Of a DNA stretch of 64,000 bases, positions 25,224 to 34,783 are shown piece by piece; positions within the stretch are counted from its first letter, which is position 1; each line of letters opens with the position of its first letter. A program made the translations under genes and the position numbers. Below the pieces are notes generated by a model. That model did no database searches. It was given only the letters and a program-made list of their open reading frames with translations, and was not told the DNA's origin. The stretch comes from Microbacterium sp. Leaf288 (GTDB lineage Bacteria > Actinomycetota > Actinomycetes > Actinomycetales > Microbacteriaceae), in contig NZ_LMNI01000010.1 in assembly GCF_001422925.1 (NCBI RefSeq), forward strand, positions 1,022,993-1,086,992. The letters are read 5' to 3'.

Positions 25224-26504
25224 TCAGCGGCTCGGCGCGCGGGACGCCAATCGGATGCGTCGGACAGCAGCGGTGACGCCGAGCGCCACCAGTATAGCCG
25301 TCGCAGTGACCAGCAGGAGCGGGAGGGTGCCGTAGATGACGGTGTCCCGATCCGGAAGAAGCGGCGATGCGACGCGCGTCGCGGGATCGGCGTCCGGCAG
25401 CGGCGGAACCTCCACGGGTGCGGTCGGCTCCTCCGGCAGCGTCGCGACCGGCGCCCGGCGGTACAGGCGCACCCAGTCCTCGAGACTGCCCATGGGGTTG
25501 GCGGTGACGCTCGGGATGCTCGCGGTGACGGCGGCTGCGGCATCCACCAGTCCATAGCCGTAGAGGACGTCCGGCACATCCTTCGCTCCCGCCGCAGGGC
25601 GAGCGGTCTTGATGATGCGGTTGATCACGTTGTTCGCGTCGAGTTCGGGATGCGCCGCCCGCACGAGCGCCGCGATCCCGGCGACGATGGGGGCCGCGCC
25701 GCTGGTGCCGTCCCACGAGACGAGCGTCGAGTCGGCGGAGACGCCGATGAGCTCCTCGCTCGGCGCGGTGACCCCGATCGTGATGCCCTGCGTCGACGCC
25801 TCGACGCTGGCCTTGCCCGATCGGTCGACGCCGCCCACCGTCAGCACACCCGGGATCGTCGCGGGCGCTCCGACGCGCGTCGTGCCGCTCCCCCGGTTTC
25901 CCGCGGCGACGACGATGACGACGTCGTGCTCGAAGGCATACAGGAAGGCGTCGTCCCAGCTCTCCGGCCAGTCCGGCACGTTCGTCGTCAGCGACATGTT
26001 GATGACGTCGGCACCGTTGTCGACGGACCAGCGGATCGCGTCGGCGATCTGGTCGGAGAAGGGCCGCGGTGCGGAGGAGCCGAACGCGACCGACACCGAC
26101 AGCAGCTGCGCCTCAGGCGCGACGCCGATCATGCCGGCGCCCGGGCCGGTGCCCCTGCCCGCGGCGAGGGAGGCGACCCAGCTGCCGTGGTCCTTGTCGA
26201 CGGCGCCGACGGGCGTGCGCCCATCGGGTGAGCCGGCGCCCGAGACATCCGTTCCCCCGGCGACCGCACCGTCGAACTCGACGGGTCCGCGGCCGATTCC
26301 GGTGTCGATCACCGCGATCTTCACGCCGGCGCCGCGCGTGGTCTCCCACGCCTCCTCGACGCCGTAGTCGGTGAGCCAGTACTCGGCGCTGCGCACCGGG
26401 TCGTCGGCAGGAGCCGCCTGCGCGGCCGCAGGGCCGGCCACGACGAGGGTCGTCGCGACGGCGACGGCGACCGCGGCGACGGCCGCGAGCAGGCGCCGGA
26501 TCAT
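25224..26504 (-). CDS. Secreted, membrane-anchored S8 (subtilisin-family) peptidase
   Basis: A 426-aa protease with a signal peptide (residues 1-30, ending AAQAAP) and a subtilase domain with the full catalytic set: D67 (AVIDTGI), H106 (KDHGSWVAS), oxyanion N203 (AAGNRG) and S268 (DGTSGAAPIVAG). A Pro-rich linker follows, then a C-terminal membrane segment (GTLPLLLVTATAILVALGVTAAV) and a basic tail. This layout is that of mycosins (MycP), but no ESX genes are in view. Its ATG overlaps the DUF501 stop as ATGA, so the two are co-translated. Confidence 0.88.
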   Translation of the reverse strand: MIRRLLAAVAAVAVAVATTLVVAGPAAAQAAPADDPVRSAEYWLTDYGVEEAWETTRGAGVKIAVIDTGIGRGPVEFDGAVAGGTDVSGAGSPDGRTPVGAVDKDHGSWVASLAAGRGTGPGAGMIGVAPEAQLLSVSVAFGSSAPRPFSDQIADAIRWSVDNGADVINMSLTTNVPDWPESWDDAFLYAFEHDVVIVVAAGNRGSGTTRVGAPATIPGVLTVGGVDRSGKASVEASTQGITIGVTAPSEELIGVSADSTLVSWDGTSGAAPIVAGIAALVRAAHPELDANNVINRIIKTARPAAGAKDVPDVLYGYGLVDAAAAVTASIPSVTANPMGSLEDWVRLYRRAPVATLPEEPTAPVEVPPLPDADPATRVASPLLPDRDTVIYGTLPLLLVTATAILVALGVTAAVRRIRLASRAPSR

Positions 26505-27016
26505 CCGCCCGATCCCGGGTGCGCGCACACGCAGCGCTCGGGCGACCACGAGGACATGGCCAGTGCGCGGTCGCCGATCGGGTTGACGCCCGGGCCGGCG
26601 GCGAGGGCATGGCCGGCGAGCGCGTGCAGGCACTTCACACGCGTCGGCATGCCGCCGGCGGAGATCCCGGCGATCTCGTCGACCTCGCCGAACCCGGCGC
26701 GGTCCCGCAGGTAGGCCTCGTGCGCACGCCGGTATGCGGCGGCGACCTCCTCGTCGGCGAGCTCGTCCTGGAGTTCCCGCATGACGTGGTCGGCTTCGAG
26801 GCCCGACATGGCGGCCGTCGCGGCGGGGTGGGTGAGGTAGTAGAACGTCGGGAAGGGCGTGCCGTCGGGAAGGCGCGGCGACGTCGCCACCACCGTGGGG
26901 TTGCCGCACACGCAACGCGCGGCGATTCCGACGACGCCGCGGGCGGGACGACCGAGCTGTTCCTGGAGCACGGCGAGGTCGGCGTCGCTGACAGAGGGGT
27001 ACGGCGGGGTCGTCAC
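26501..27016 (-). CDS. DUF501 family protein
   Basis: A 171-aa cytoplasmic protein typical of DUF501: LQEQLGRPARGVVGIAARCVCGNPTVVATSPRLPDGTPFPTFYYLTHP, and later GMPTRVKCLHALAGHALAAGPGVNPIGDRAL. Conserved cysteines and histidines (CVCG; KCLHALAGH) suggest metal binding, but the function is unknown. In actinobacteria it normally lies between ftsB and an exopolyphosphatase gene. I chose the GTG at 27016, preceded by AAGGAG. Confidence 0.9.
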   Translation of the reverse strand: MTTPPYPSVSDADLAVLQEQLGRPARGVVGIAARCVCGNPTVVATSPRLPDGTPFPTFYYLTHPAATAAMSGLEADHVMRELQDELADEEVAAAYRRAHEAYLRDRAGFGEVDEIAGISAGGMPTRVKCLHALAGHALAAGPGVNPIGDRALAMSSWSPERCVCAHPGSGG

Positions 27017-27119
27017 AGAGGTGCTCCTTGGTCGGGCCCAGGCTACCGGCGCCACCTGGGACGGTCCTGGGCCACGCGGCGGGCGAACGCGCCGCCGTCA
27101 TCCCGGCGGCCGGCGTCGC

Positions 27120-27683
27120 TCACGGCGTCGGGGTGGTCGAGGGTTCGGGGTCGGGCACGCCCACGGTCACGGGCGCCACGGTCTGCGCGAGCCCGGCCTC
27201 GGTGACCGAACGCACCAGCTTCGCCATCCAGTCCGCATCGGCGGCCCGGAGCTCGTCGCTGACCGGATCCTGCTCCTGCGGCGCGAGCTCGGGCGGCAGA
27301 TCGTCGTCGACGAGGTACACGACCTCGCCGGGCTTCACGTAGTACAGCCGCTCGCGCGCCTGCGTGGTGATGTAGGCGGGGTCCTGCCAGCGATCTCGCT
27401 GCGATTCGAGCTCGGCGACGTCGTCGCGGCTGACCTGCACCGCCGCCTCGAGCGCGGCGACCTGCTGGCGCTGGTCGACGTAGGTGCCGATCGTGGGCAC
27501 GAGCACGAAGGCCGCGAGGACGACCAGACCCATCATGATGACCATGAAGCCCGAGAGACGGATGCCTCCGAGCCACGCCCGCACGTCGACCGGGCGCCGT
27601 GCGCTCACGGGGCGGCGACGGGGCGCACCGGCACCGCCGCCTGTCGCCGGGGTACGAGAAGGGGGAGCCGTCGTCTTGGCCAC
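27120..27683 (-). CDS. Septum formation initiator FtsB/DivIC family protein
   Basis: A 187-aa bitopic division protein. A long Pro/Arg-rich cytoplasmic head (about 40 residues) precedes one membrane segment (FMVIMMGLVVLAAFVLVPTIG). An extracytoplasmic coiled coil (VDQRQQVAALEAAVQVSRDDVAELESQRDRW) is followed by the DivIC block DPAYITTQARERLYYVKPGEVVYLV. It should interact with FtsL and FtsQ at the septum. The extra acidic and Thr/Pro tail is normal for actinobacteria. GGGGGAG precedes the GTG. Its position downstream of eno is conserved. Confidence 0.9.
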   Translation of the reverse strand: MAKTTAPPSRTPATGGGAGAPRRRPVSARRPVDVRAWLGGIRLSGFMVIMMGLVVLAAFVLVPTIGTYVDQRQQVAALEAAVQVSRDDVAELESQRDRWQDPAYITTQARERLYYVKPGEVVYLVDDDLPPELAPQEQDPVSDELRAADADWMAKLVRSVTEAGLAQTVAPVTVGVPDPEPSTTPTP

Positions 27684-27746
27684 GGCTCCCCCTTCCCGTC
27701 AGCAAGCCGCTACGCGGCGCTGGTCGCTAGCGATGTCTACCGCGCA

Positions 27747-29123
<1,377 letters not shown>

Positions 29124-29792
29124 TCATACGACGAGTGCGATCGCGATCCCGTCGTAGCCCTTGGCGTCGAGCGTCTGGATGGCGGTCGCGTCGAAACGCG
29201 GGTCGCGTGCGAGCATCTCCAGCCCGCGCTGCACCCCGATGATCTGGGGATTCTCGGTCGCGGGGTTGGCGACCTCACCACCGCGGACGGTGTTGTCGAC
29301 CATCACGACGGTGCCAGGTCGCCCGAGCCGGGCAGCCCAGTCGAGGTAGATCGTGTTGGACTCCTTGTCGGCGTCGATGAAGACGAGGTCGAAAGGCTCG
29401 CCTCCCTCGAGCGTCGGCAGCACGTCGATGCCGCGGCCCAGCCGGATCTCGACCTTGTCGCCCACCCCGGCGCGGTCGACGTTCGCGCGGGCGAGCTCCG
29501 CGTTGAGGGGCTCGGCCTCGATCGTCACGACCCGGCCGTCGGTGGGGATGCCACGCGCGAGCCAGATCGTCGAGTACGCGCCGAGGGTACCGATCTCGAG
29601 CACACGACGGGCACCCGACATCCGCGCGAGCAGGTGGATGAACTTGCCGTTGACCGGCGCGACCTCGATCGCCGGGAGGCCCGCGTCGTTCTGGTCGGCG
29701 ACCGCCTGCTCGAGACCAGGGTCGTGCCCGACCAGCAGCTCGGTGAGGTAGGCGTCTACGCGGCGCCACGTGTCGGGGGTGGGATCGGCCAT
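29124..29792 (-). CDS. SAM-dependent O-methyltransferase (class I, CCoAOMT-like)
   Basis: A 222-aa Rossmann methyltransferase of the Methyltransf_3/24 type: KFIHLLARMSGARRVLEIGTLGAYSTIWLA (SAM motif I), VVTIEAEPLN, LVFIDADKESNTIYLDWA with the metal-binding aspartates, and VMVDNTVRGGEVANP. The family methylates catechol-like or other small molecules; mycobacterial members are of unclear role. I use the ATG at 29792 with GAGG upstream; a TTG at 29828 overlaps the previous stop and is the alternative. Confidence 0.85.
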   Translation of the reverse strand: MADPTPDTWRRVDAYLTELLVGHDPGLEQAVADQNDAGLPAIEVAPVNGKFIHLLARMSGARRVLEIGTLGAYSTIWLARGIPTDGRVVTIEAEPLNAELARANVDRAGVGDKVEIRLGRGIDVLPTLEGGEPFDLVFIDADKESNTIYLDWAARLGRPGTVVMVDNTVRGGEVANPATENPQIIGVQRGLEMLARDPRFDATAIQTLDAKGYDGIAIALVV

Positions 29793-29824
29793 GCCCCTCA
29801 GCCAATCCGGCCGCTCGCCGGGCG

Positions 29825-30847
29825 TCAAGACCTGGCGGCCGCCCGCGCGACGAGTGCCTCGAGGAGCGCCGCCCCGGTGCCGGCGTCGTCGACGGTCACG
29901 ACGAACCTCTTACCGCTGCCACGGAGCACCTCGATGGCCTCCCCTGCGCGCAGCACGACGCCGAAGCGGCGCCCGGTGCTGAGGCGCAGCCCCCAGCCGC
30001 CGAACTCCCCCATCGGGTTCACGTCGACGCGCGCCGCCGAGACGACGTCGGAGAGCGGCACGTGGAACCGCGGGATGCCGAGCACCGAGTCCACGTGCAG
30101 GCCGGTGTCATCCACGCGGACGTGGAAGGCGAGCGTCGTCGCAGTGAACGCCACGAGCAGCGCCGTGACGCCGGTGAGGACCCAGGCGATCGTCGTTTCT
30201 GCGCCCGTGAGCCAGACACTGGCCGCCACGACAGCCAGGACGAGCACGGAGACGACCACGACGATCGCGCCACCGGTGTTCATCGCGGTGGCCCGCACCC
30301 ACACGGCGCGTTCGTTCGCGGCGAGCGCGAGCGGCGTCGCGGGGACCGTCGTGGCATGCGCCGCATGCTGACGAGGCTGCACGAACCACGCGGCGATGCC
30401 GACCAGTGCGGCCGCCGCAACCGCCGCCACGAGTGCGACCCAGACGGTGGGCGCATCGCCCCCGCTGTCCAGACCCGCCTGCACCGCGAACGTCACGGTG
30501 AAGGCGACCGTCGTCAGCGCCGACGTCGCGGCCGCCGTCGCCCCCAGGAGCCGGTACGTCGCTCCGCGCTCCCCACGATGCAGTCCGGGCAGCGTGCTCA
30601 GCGCGATCAGGAGCGGGATGCCGAGCCCGAGCGCCACGGTCATCAGCGGCTGCGTCCACGCGGGGGCGAATCGGTCGGCCTCCCCCGCCGCGTTCCAGTG
30701 CACCGCGACGGTCGACGGAACCTGAGGGAGCAGCACGAGCTGGACGGCGACGCCGATGGCGACGAGTGCGACGGGCAGCCACACCGCGACGAGCACGAAG
30801 CGCCGGACGACCAGGTCAGCACCATCAGCGGGTGTGGCGTTCGTCAT
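29825..30847 (-). CDS. DUF1648-containing membrane protein
   Basis: A 340-aa protein with an N-terminal DUF1648 module (first membrane segment, then [20 protein letters not shown], the family hallmark). Further membrane segments follow around residues 65-85, 105-130, 150-170, 205-230 and 235-260. A soluble C-terminal PH-like domain ends it ([34 protein letters not shown]). It overlaps the upstream GntR gene by 23 nt. Such DUF1648/YtrA-type pairs are common in Firmicutes and Actinobacteria and are linked to cell-envelope responses; its own function is unknown. Confidence 0.8.
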   Translation of the reverse strand: MTNATPADGADLVVRRFVLVAVWLPVALVAIGVAVQLVLLPQVPSTVAVHWNAAGEADRFAPAWTQPLMTVALGLGIPLLIALSTLPGLHRGERGATYRLLGATAAATSALTTVAFTVTFAVQAGLDSGGDAPTVWVALVAAVAAAALVGIAAWFVQPRQHAAHATTVPATPLALAANERAVWVRATAMNTGGAIVVVVSVLVLAVVAASVWLTGAETTIAWVLTGVTALLVAFTATTLAFHVRVDDTGLHVDSVLGIPRFHVPLSDVVSAARVDVNPMGEFGGWGLRLSTGRRFGVVLRAGEAIEVLRGSGKRFVVTVDDAGTGAALLEALVARAAARS

Positions 30848-31196
30848 GGGCGGCGATCTCCTTCACGAGGGCGGCGAGTGCGTCAGACGGGAGCCCCGCC
30901 GCGCGCGCCCGCGCGACGAGGTCGTGGATGTCGTGATGGAGGGCTTCGAGGGTCGCCGCCTGCGCGGTGACGACCGCGCCGCGTCCGCGCCGGAGCTCGA
31001 CGAGCCCTTCGTCGCGGAGGTCCTGGTACGCGCGCAGCACCGTGTGCACGTTGACGCCGAGTGCGGCCGCGATCTCACGGGCGGCGGGCAGCCGGTCACC
31101 CGGCTGCACACGTCCGGTCGCGGCATCCGCTCGCACCGACGCCGCGATCTGCGCGAACAGCGGCGCATCGCTTTCGGGGTCGATCCTCACCAACAC
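30825..31196 (-). CDS. GntR-family regulator, YtrA subfamily
   Basis: A 123-aa regulator with an N-terminal winged helix ([65 protein letters not shown]). A short helical dimerisation tail of about 45 residues follows, the size typical of YtrA-type repressors. The GTG at 31196 sits 6 nt from TAGAAT. A perfect inverted repeat overlaps that promoter, so negative autoregulation together with the DUF1648 gene is likely. Confidence 0.9.
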   Translation of the reverse strand: MLVRIDPESDAPLFAQIAASVRADAATGRVQPGDRLPAAREIAAALGVNVHTVLRAYQDLRDEGLVELRRGRGAVVTAQAATLEALHHDIHDLVARARAAGLPSDALAALVKEIAAHDERHTR

Positions 31197-31202
31197 GCGC
31201 TT

Positions 31203-31220
31203 ATTCTATGACAACTAGAA
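31203..31220 (-). promoter_or_regulatory. YtrA-type promoter and operator
   Basis: Minus-strand -10 TAGAAT (complement of 31203-31208), 6 nt before the GTG. It is overlapped by the perfect inverted repeat TTCTA-N7-TAGAA (31204-31220), probably the binding site of the regulator itself. Confidence 0.6.
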
Positions 31221-31238
31221 CAACTTGAGGTACTCATT

Positions 31239-31808
31239 GTGGAGATCGACCAAGCGAATGCGGCTCGCGGGGCGATGTCCGCCATGCTGTGCCGCATGCG
31301 CGTGACCCCTCGACGACTCGCCGTCGGCATGAGCCTGTGGATCCCCAACCTCTTCAGCGGCATCCGCGTGCGGAGATTCGCCGACGATTGGACCAGCGCC
31401 ACCGTCGAACTGCATGTCAACGTCTTCACCCGCAACTACGTGAAGACGGCTTTCGGCGGCTCGATGTCGGCGATGACCGACCCGTACTACTTCATGCTGG
31501 TGATGCACCAGCTCGGTCGCGACTACGTCGTGTGGGATACCCGCGGCGAGATCGAGTTCCTGAAGCCGGGTCGGGGACTGCTCACGGCGCACTTCGCGGT
31601 GCCGCGCGAGAAGGCCGAAGCGCTCCGCGAGCGCGCACGCGGCGGCGCGAAGGTGCTCGAGTGGTTCGAGACCGACATCACCGACGCCTCGGGAGACGTG
31701 GTCGCCCGGGTGCGTCGCGAGGTCTACGTGCGCGAGAAGAAGCGGGTGACCACGGCGTCGGCGGACGGCGCGCATCGGCTCGACTCGGCTCAGAGGCCGG
31801 CGCGGTAG
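31239..31808 (+). CDS. DUF4442 hotdog-fold protein
   Basis: A 189-aa protein with the DUF4442 pattern related to acyl-CoA thioesterases: MSLWIPNLFSGIRVRRFADDWTSATVELHVNVFTRNYVKTAFGGSMSAMTDPYYFMLVMHQLG, then VVWDTRGEIEFLKPGRGLLTAHF. The active-site Asp/Asn of known thioesterases cannot be placed with confidence. The GTG at 31239 has GAGG 9 nt upstream; an ATG at 31296 would still keep the domain. Its end overlaps the convergent AraC-type gene by 19 nt. Confidence 0.8.
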   Translation: MEIDQANAARGAMSAMLCRMRVTPRRLAVGMSLWIPNLFSGIRVRRFADDWTSATVELHVNVFTRNYVKTAFGGSMSAMTDPYYFMLVMHQLGRDYVVWDTRGEIEFLKPGRGLLTAHFAVPREKAEALRERARGGAKVLEWFETDITDASGDVVARVRREVYVREKKRVTTASADGAHRLDSAQRPAR

Positions 31809-32551
31809 TCGGTCGCCGTGAACCCCAGCACTGCGCGGAAGTCGTTCGCGAGGTGCGCCTGATCGGCGTAGCCGAGGTCGGCGGCGATGTCGGCCAACGA
31901 AGCGTCAGGATCCTCCCGCACGCGCTGCGCCGCTTCCTGCAGTCTCCGGCGCCGGATCATCGCGGCCGGTGACAGACCGACCGTGCGGTGCGCCAGCCGC
32001 TGCAGGGTGCGCACCGACACGCGCAGGCGTTCGGCCGCGTCGTCGAGACGGAGGATCGTCGGGTCGCTCATCAGCAGGTCGGCCATCGCGTTCGCGAGGC
32101 GCGCGTCGGACGTCGGCGGTCCGACGCGCTCGACGAGCCACCCCGAGACCGCTGCCGCCGCCGCATCGAGGTCGGGCATGGCCGCTGACACCGCGTGCTG
32201 AAGGTTCGGCTCGTCGAGGGGGATGTGCGCATCGACCAGGTCGCTCGGCGCGTCGTGCAGACGGGCGAACGCCGCGGGCTTCAGCAGAGCGCCCACTGCC
32301 CAGCCGCTCCCGCGGAGCTCGCGCTCCGATGCTCGCGTCGTCGCACCCCACAGTGCGACTCCGTCTGGCTCGACGACCAGGTTCGCGGCCGGATAGCCCA
32401 GGACGGGCTGACGCGAAACGACCGCCTCGGGAAGGTCCCACTGCGGGATCCAGAACCATTCGACGAGAGTGGATGCCTCGCCCTCCGGCGCGAGCCGGGT
32501 GAAGCTCGGCAGTCGCTCCGGGTAGAGCACCCCGCGCGTCGGATCGGTCAC
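31790..32551 (-). CDS. AraC-family transcriptional regulator
   Basis: A 253-aa regulator with an N-terminal DUF6597-like sensor region (EWFWIPQWDLPEAVVSRQPVLGYPAANLVVEPDGVALWGATT). The C-terminal double helix-turn-helix reads LRVSVRTLQRLAHRTVGLSPAAMIRRRRLQEAAQRV, then SLADIAADLGYADQAHLANDFRAVLGFTATDYR. The GTG at 32551 follows TACCGT by 6 nt; longer readings are unsupported. It is divergent from the VOC gene, a plausible target. Confidence 0.88.
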   Translation of the reverse strand: MTDPTRGVLYPERLPSFTRLAPEGEASTLVEWFWIPQWDLPEAVVSRQPVLGYPAANLVVEPDGVALWGATTRASERELRGSGWAVGALLKPAAFARLHDAPSDLVDAHIPLDEPNLQHAVSAAMPDLDAAAAAVSGWLVERVGPPTSDARLANAMADLLMSDPTILRLDDAAERLRVSVRTLQRLAHRTVGLSPAAMIRRRRLQEAAQRVREDPDASLADIAADLGYADQAHLANDFRAVLGFTATDYRAGL

Positions 32552-32557
32552 TCCGTC

Positions 32558-32563
32558 ACGGTA
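32558..32563 (-). promoter_or_regulatory. -10 element of the AraC-type gene
   Basis: TACCGT, 6 nt before the GTG at 32551. Confidence 0.5.
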
Positions 32564-32643
32564 GTGCGCGGGTCGGACACCCGGGACCGACGGTGTCGCG
32601 AATCTCCAAGACCGCAGCATCCGTCCGCCGCGAGCATGGCTTC

Positions 32644-33150
32644 ATGAGCACTCAGAACACGACCGGCGCGACCGGCGCGCACACGACCGACGGCCGCCCC
32701 CACAGCGCGACCAGCCTCACCCCCTTCCTCGCGATCCGCGGGGCGAAGCAGGCGCTCCACTTCTACCGCGACGTGTTCGGCGCCCGCGTGACCGACGTCA
32801 CCGAGTTCGACGGGCTCGTCGTGCACGCCGGGCTGGACTTCGGCCTGGGCATCCTCCAGATCGGCGAGCCTTCCCCCGCGTACGGGCTCGTCCCCGCGCC
32901 GGAGGGCGACGACGACTGCTACTCGATCGGCATCTACGTGCCCGACGCCGACGCGGTGACCGCTCGCGCGGTCGCCGCCGGCGCGACCGTGCGCGAGGAG
33001 CCGTCCACCTTCGTGTCGGGCGACCGCTACGCGAGCATCCGCGACCCGTTCGGCGTGCGGTGGTCGATCATGACGCGGGTCGAAGACCTCTCGGAGGAGG
33101 AGAGCGCCGCGCGCGTCGCGGAGTGGGCCGCCTCGGTCAGCGCGGGCTGA
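32644..33150 (+). CDS. VOC/glyoxalase-fold protein (PhnB-like)
   Basis: A 168-aa protein with a Gln/Thr-rich head of about 24 residues. A vicinal-oxygen-chelate domain follows: LTPFLAIRGAKQALHFYRDVFGARV, YSIGIYVPDADAVTARAVAAGATVREEPSTF, and DRYASIRDPFGVRWSIMTRVEDLS. The layout is that of PhnB-like proteins, whose substrates are mostly unknown. The hexamer GAGCAT lies 6 nt before the ATG, a weak version of the leaderless signal. Its end overlaps the convergent SGNH gene by 14 nt. Confidence 0.85.
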   Translation: MSTQNTTGATGAHTTDGRPHSATSLTPFLAIRGAKQALHFYRDVFGARVTDVTEFDGLVVHAGLDFGLGILQIGEPSPAYGLVPAPEGDDDCYSIGIYVPDADAVTARAVAAGATVREEPSTFVSGDRYASIRDPFGVRWSIMTRVEDLSEEESAARVAEWAASVSAG

Positions 33151-33964
33151 CCGCGTCCTCCCGCGCGGAGGCGAGCTCGGCGAGGAGCGCGGGCAGCAGC
33201 GCCTCGGCGGTGCGGCGATAGCCGAGCGCGCTCGGGTGGAACCGGTCGAGGCTGAACATCTCGTCGGGCTGGGTCACGAAGAACGGCCCGACGGCCCGGC
33301 CGAGCGACACGGCACGCGCACCGGTCCGGGCTGCGACGACGGCCTGGGCGTCGGCCAGCTGACGTGACAGCCGCGAGCCGAGCGCGCGCAGCGGCTGCGG
33401 CACCGGGCGCAGCGCGCCGAGGTCGGGGCAGGTGCCGACGACGACCACGGCGCCGCGCGCGCGGAGGCGCACGATCGCCTCCGCGAGGTGGGCGACCGAA
33501 GTCGGCACCGGCACACGATGCGTGATGTCGTTGCCTCCCACGACGATGACGGCGGCGTCGGGACGGTAGTCGGCCGGAAGGGCGTCGACTTGCGCGGCGA
33601 GCACCGACGACTCCGAGCCCACGATCGCCGCGGTGCGCAGCCGCACCGGCCGGCGCTCGGCCCGGGCGAGGCCCTTCGCCAGGCGGGCGCCGAGCGTGTC
33701 CTTGCGCCGTTCCGCGCCGAGCCCGGCCGCGATCGAGTCGCCGAGCACGACGAACTCGAGCGGCGGGCCATCGAACCGCCGGGCCCACACGCGGTCGGCG
33801 TCGAGGGCCTCCTCGCCGAGCGGCTTGCCGATGCGGCGCCGCGCGACCGCCGCCTGCCGCTTCAGCACGGCACGTCCGCCGAGCAGGACGAGCCCCGCAC
33901 CCAGCACGACCCCCGCGGCGCCGACGACGACGGACCGTGGCACCACGTCACGCGAACCAGCCAT
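33137..33964 (-). CDS. SGNH/GDSL-family hydrolase, membrane-anchored
   Basis: A 275-aa protein with an N-terminal hydrophobic anchor (VVVGAAGVVLGAGLVLLGG) and a GDSL-type esterase domain. Catalytic S77 is in LEFVVLGDSIAAGLG, the Gly/Asn oxyanion residues in VIVVGGNDITHR, and the Asp-His pair in FSLDRFHPSALGYRRTAEALLPALL. The substrate is unknown; such proteins are often lipid or cell-wall esterases. The ATG at 33964 has GGAGG too close to serve well, so the start is approximate. Confidence 0.85.
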   Translation of the reverse strand: MAGSRDVVPRSVVVGAAGVVLGAGLVLLGGRAVLKRQAAVARRRIGKPLGEEALDADRVWARRFDGPPLEFVVLGDSIAAGLGAERRKDTLGARLAKGLARAERRPVRLRTAAIVGSESSVLAAQVDALPADYRPDAAVIVVGGNDITHRVPVPTSVAHLAEAIVRLRARGAVVVVGTCPDLGALRPVPQPLRALGSRLSRQLADAQAVVAARTGARAVSLGRAVGPFFVTQPDEMFSLDRFHPSALGYRRTAEALLPALLAELASAREDAVSPR

Positions 33965-34264
33965 GCCTCCATGCGACAACAGCAGGGTGAACGGACGCTG
34001 ACGCCCGACGGACGCGCCGGTGCGGCGCCCCATGCACGATCCGACGCGATCGGTCACCAGGCCGCCCCGCCTCCCGCGCCCAAGTACAGCGCGAAGTCCG
34101 GACTTCGCAGCACACGCGGCCCCTTCTGCCCGCGATTCCGGGACTGCAGCCTCCAGAACGAGCGAATGCACTCGGGGCCGGCGTCGACCGTCCTGCGAAG
34201 TCCGGACTTCGCAGCGTGTCGTCACAGGCGGTCTGCGAAACCCGGACCGCAGCCGGGCGACCGC
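33965..34264. other. 300-nt intergenic stretch with palindromic element
   Basis: No gene is seen. It holds a pair of identical palindromes (34091-34108 and 34195-34212), described separately. Otherwise only GC-rich sequence upstream of the SGNH gene. Confidence 0.7.
34091..34212. repeat. 122-bp element bounded by two identical palindromes
   Basis: The 18-bp perfect palindrome GCGAAGTCCGGACTTCGC occurs at 34091-34108 and 34195-34212; the second extends to 22 bp. Between them GGCCCC (34118-34123) and GGGGCC (34174-34179) also pair. A degenerate third copy lies at about 34233-34252. The structure suggests a non-autonomous palindromic repeat or a paired operator. Confidence 0.6.
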
Positions 34265-34705
34265 CTACGGTGTGGTCAGATCCTCCACGGCCGCGGCGAC
34301 GCGGCGCTCGCGGGTGTCGGCGCGCTTCGCCTCGGTCACGCCGCGCGCGAGCTCCTTGCGCCGGCTGAAGGTCAGCGCGTCGAACGCGGCCCGCGCGCCC
34401 GCCGCCTCGAGGGCGGCGGCCAGATCGGCGGGAACCTCGACCTCGCGCTCGGCGGTGTCGAGGTCGATGGTGGCGTCGACCTCGTCGCCGATGTCGACGC
34501 CCAGCTCGGCACGCACGGCCTTCGAGAAGCCGATGAGGTTTCGCCCGCCCATCACGCCGAGACGCACCCGCGCGGAGCGCCCGCCGATCCCGACGACGAC
34601 GGCGGCGCGCTTGCCGCCGCCGAGCTCGCCGACCTGCTCGTCGGTCAGTTCGATGGCGGTGGCCGGGCCCATCGGCGCGAGCACGGTGTGGATCTGCAGC
34701 GTCAT
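34265..34705 (-). CDS. DUF1905/YdeI (OmdA-like) protein
   Basis: A 146-aa protein joining a DUF1905 beta-barrel domain (LAPMGPATAIELTDEQVGELGGGKRAAVVVGIGGRSARVRLGVMGGRNLIGFSKAVRAELGVDIGDEVDATIDLD) to a C-terminal helical OmdA/YdeI-like segment (PADLAAALEAAGARAAFDALTFSRRKELARGVTEAKRADTRERRVAAAVEDL). The function is unknown. The ATG at 34705 lies 7 nt after a GAGGAT hexamer. Confidence 0.85.
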   Translation of the reverse strand: MTLQIHTVLAPMGPATAIELTDEQVGELGGGKRAAVVVGIGGRSARVRLGVMGGRNLIGFSKAVRAELGVDIGDEVDATIDLDTAEREVEVPADLAAALEAAGARAAFDALTFSRRKELARGVTEAKRADTRERRVAAAVEDLTTP

Positions 34706-34771
34706 GGGCCCCATCCTCGCGGGCGCAGGTGCAGCCGCGGAACCCCGAACCGCCGGTTCTCCGCCGCGAGC

Positions 34772-34777
34772 TAGAGT
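34772..34777 (+). promoter_or_regulatory. -10 element of the APC transporter gene
   Basis: TAGAGT, 6 nt before the GTG at 34784. Confidence 0.6.
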
Positions 34778-34783
34778 TCGCCC

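Noticed and set aside
23747..25579. A longer NADH dehydrogenase with about 125 extra N-terminal residues.
   Set aside because: The extra part is antisense-like, off-frame S8 protease sequence. The family fold starts right at the GTG at 25201.
34091..34252. CRISPR-like array of repeats.
   Set aside because: Only two good copies, each palindromic throughout, spacers unequal, no cas genes.
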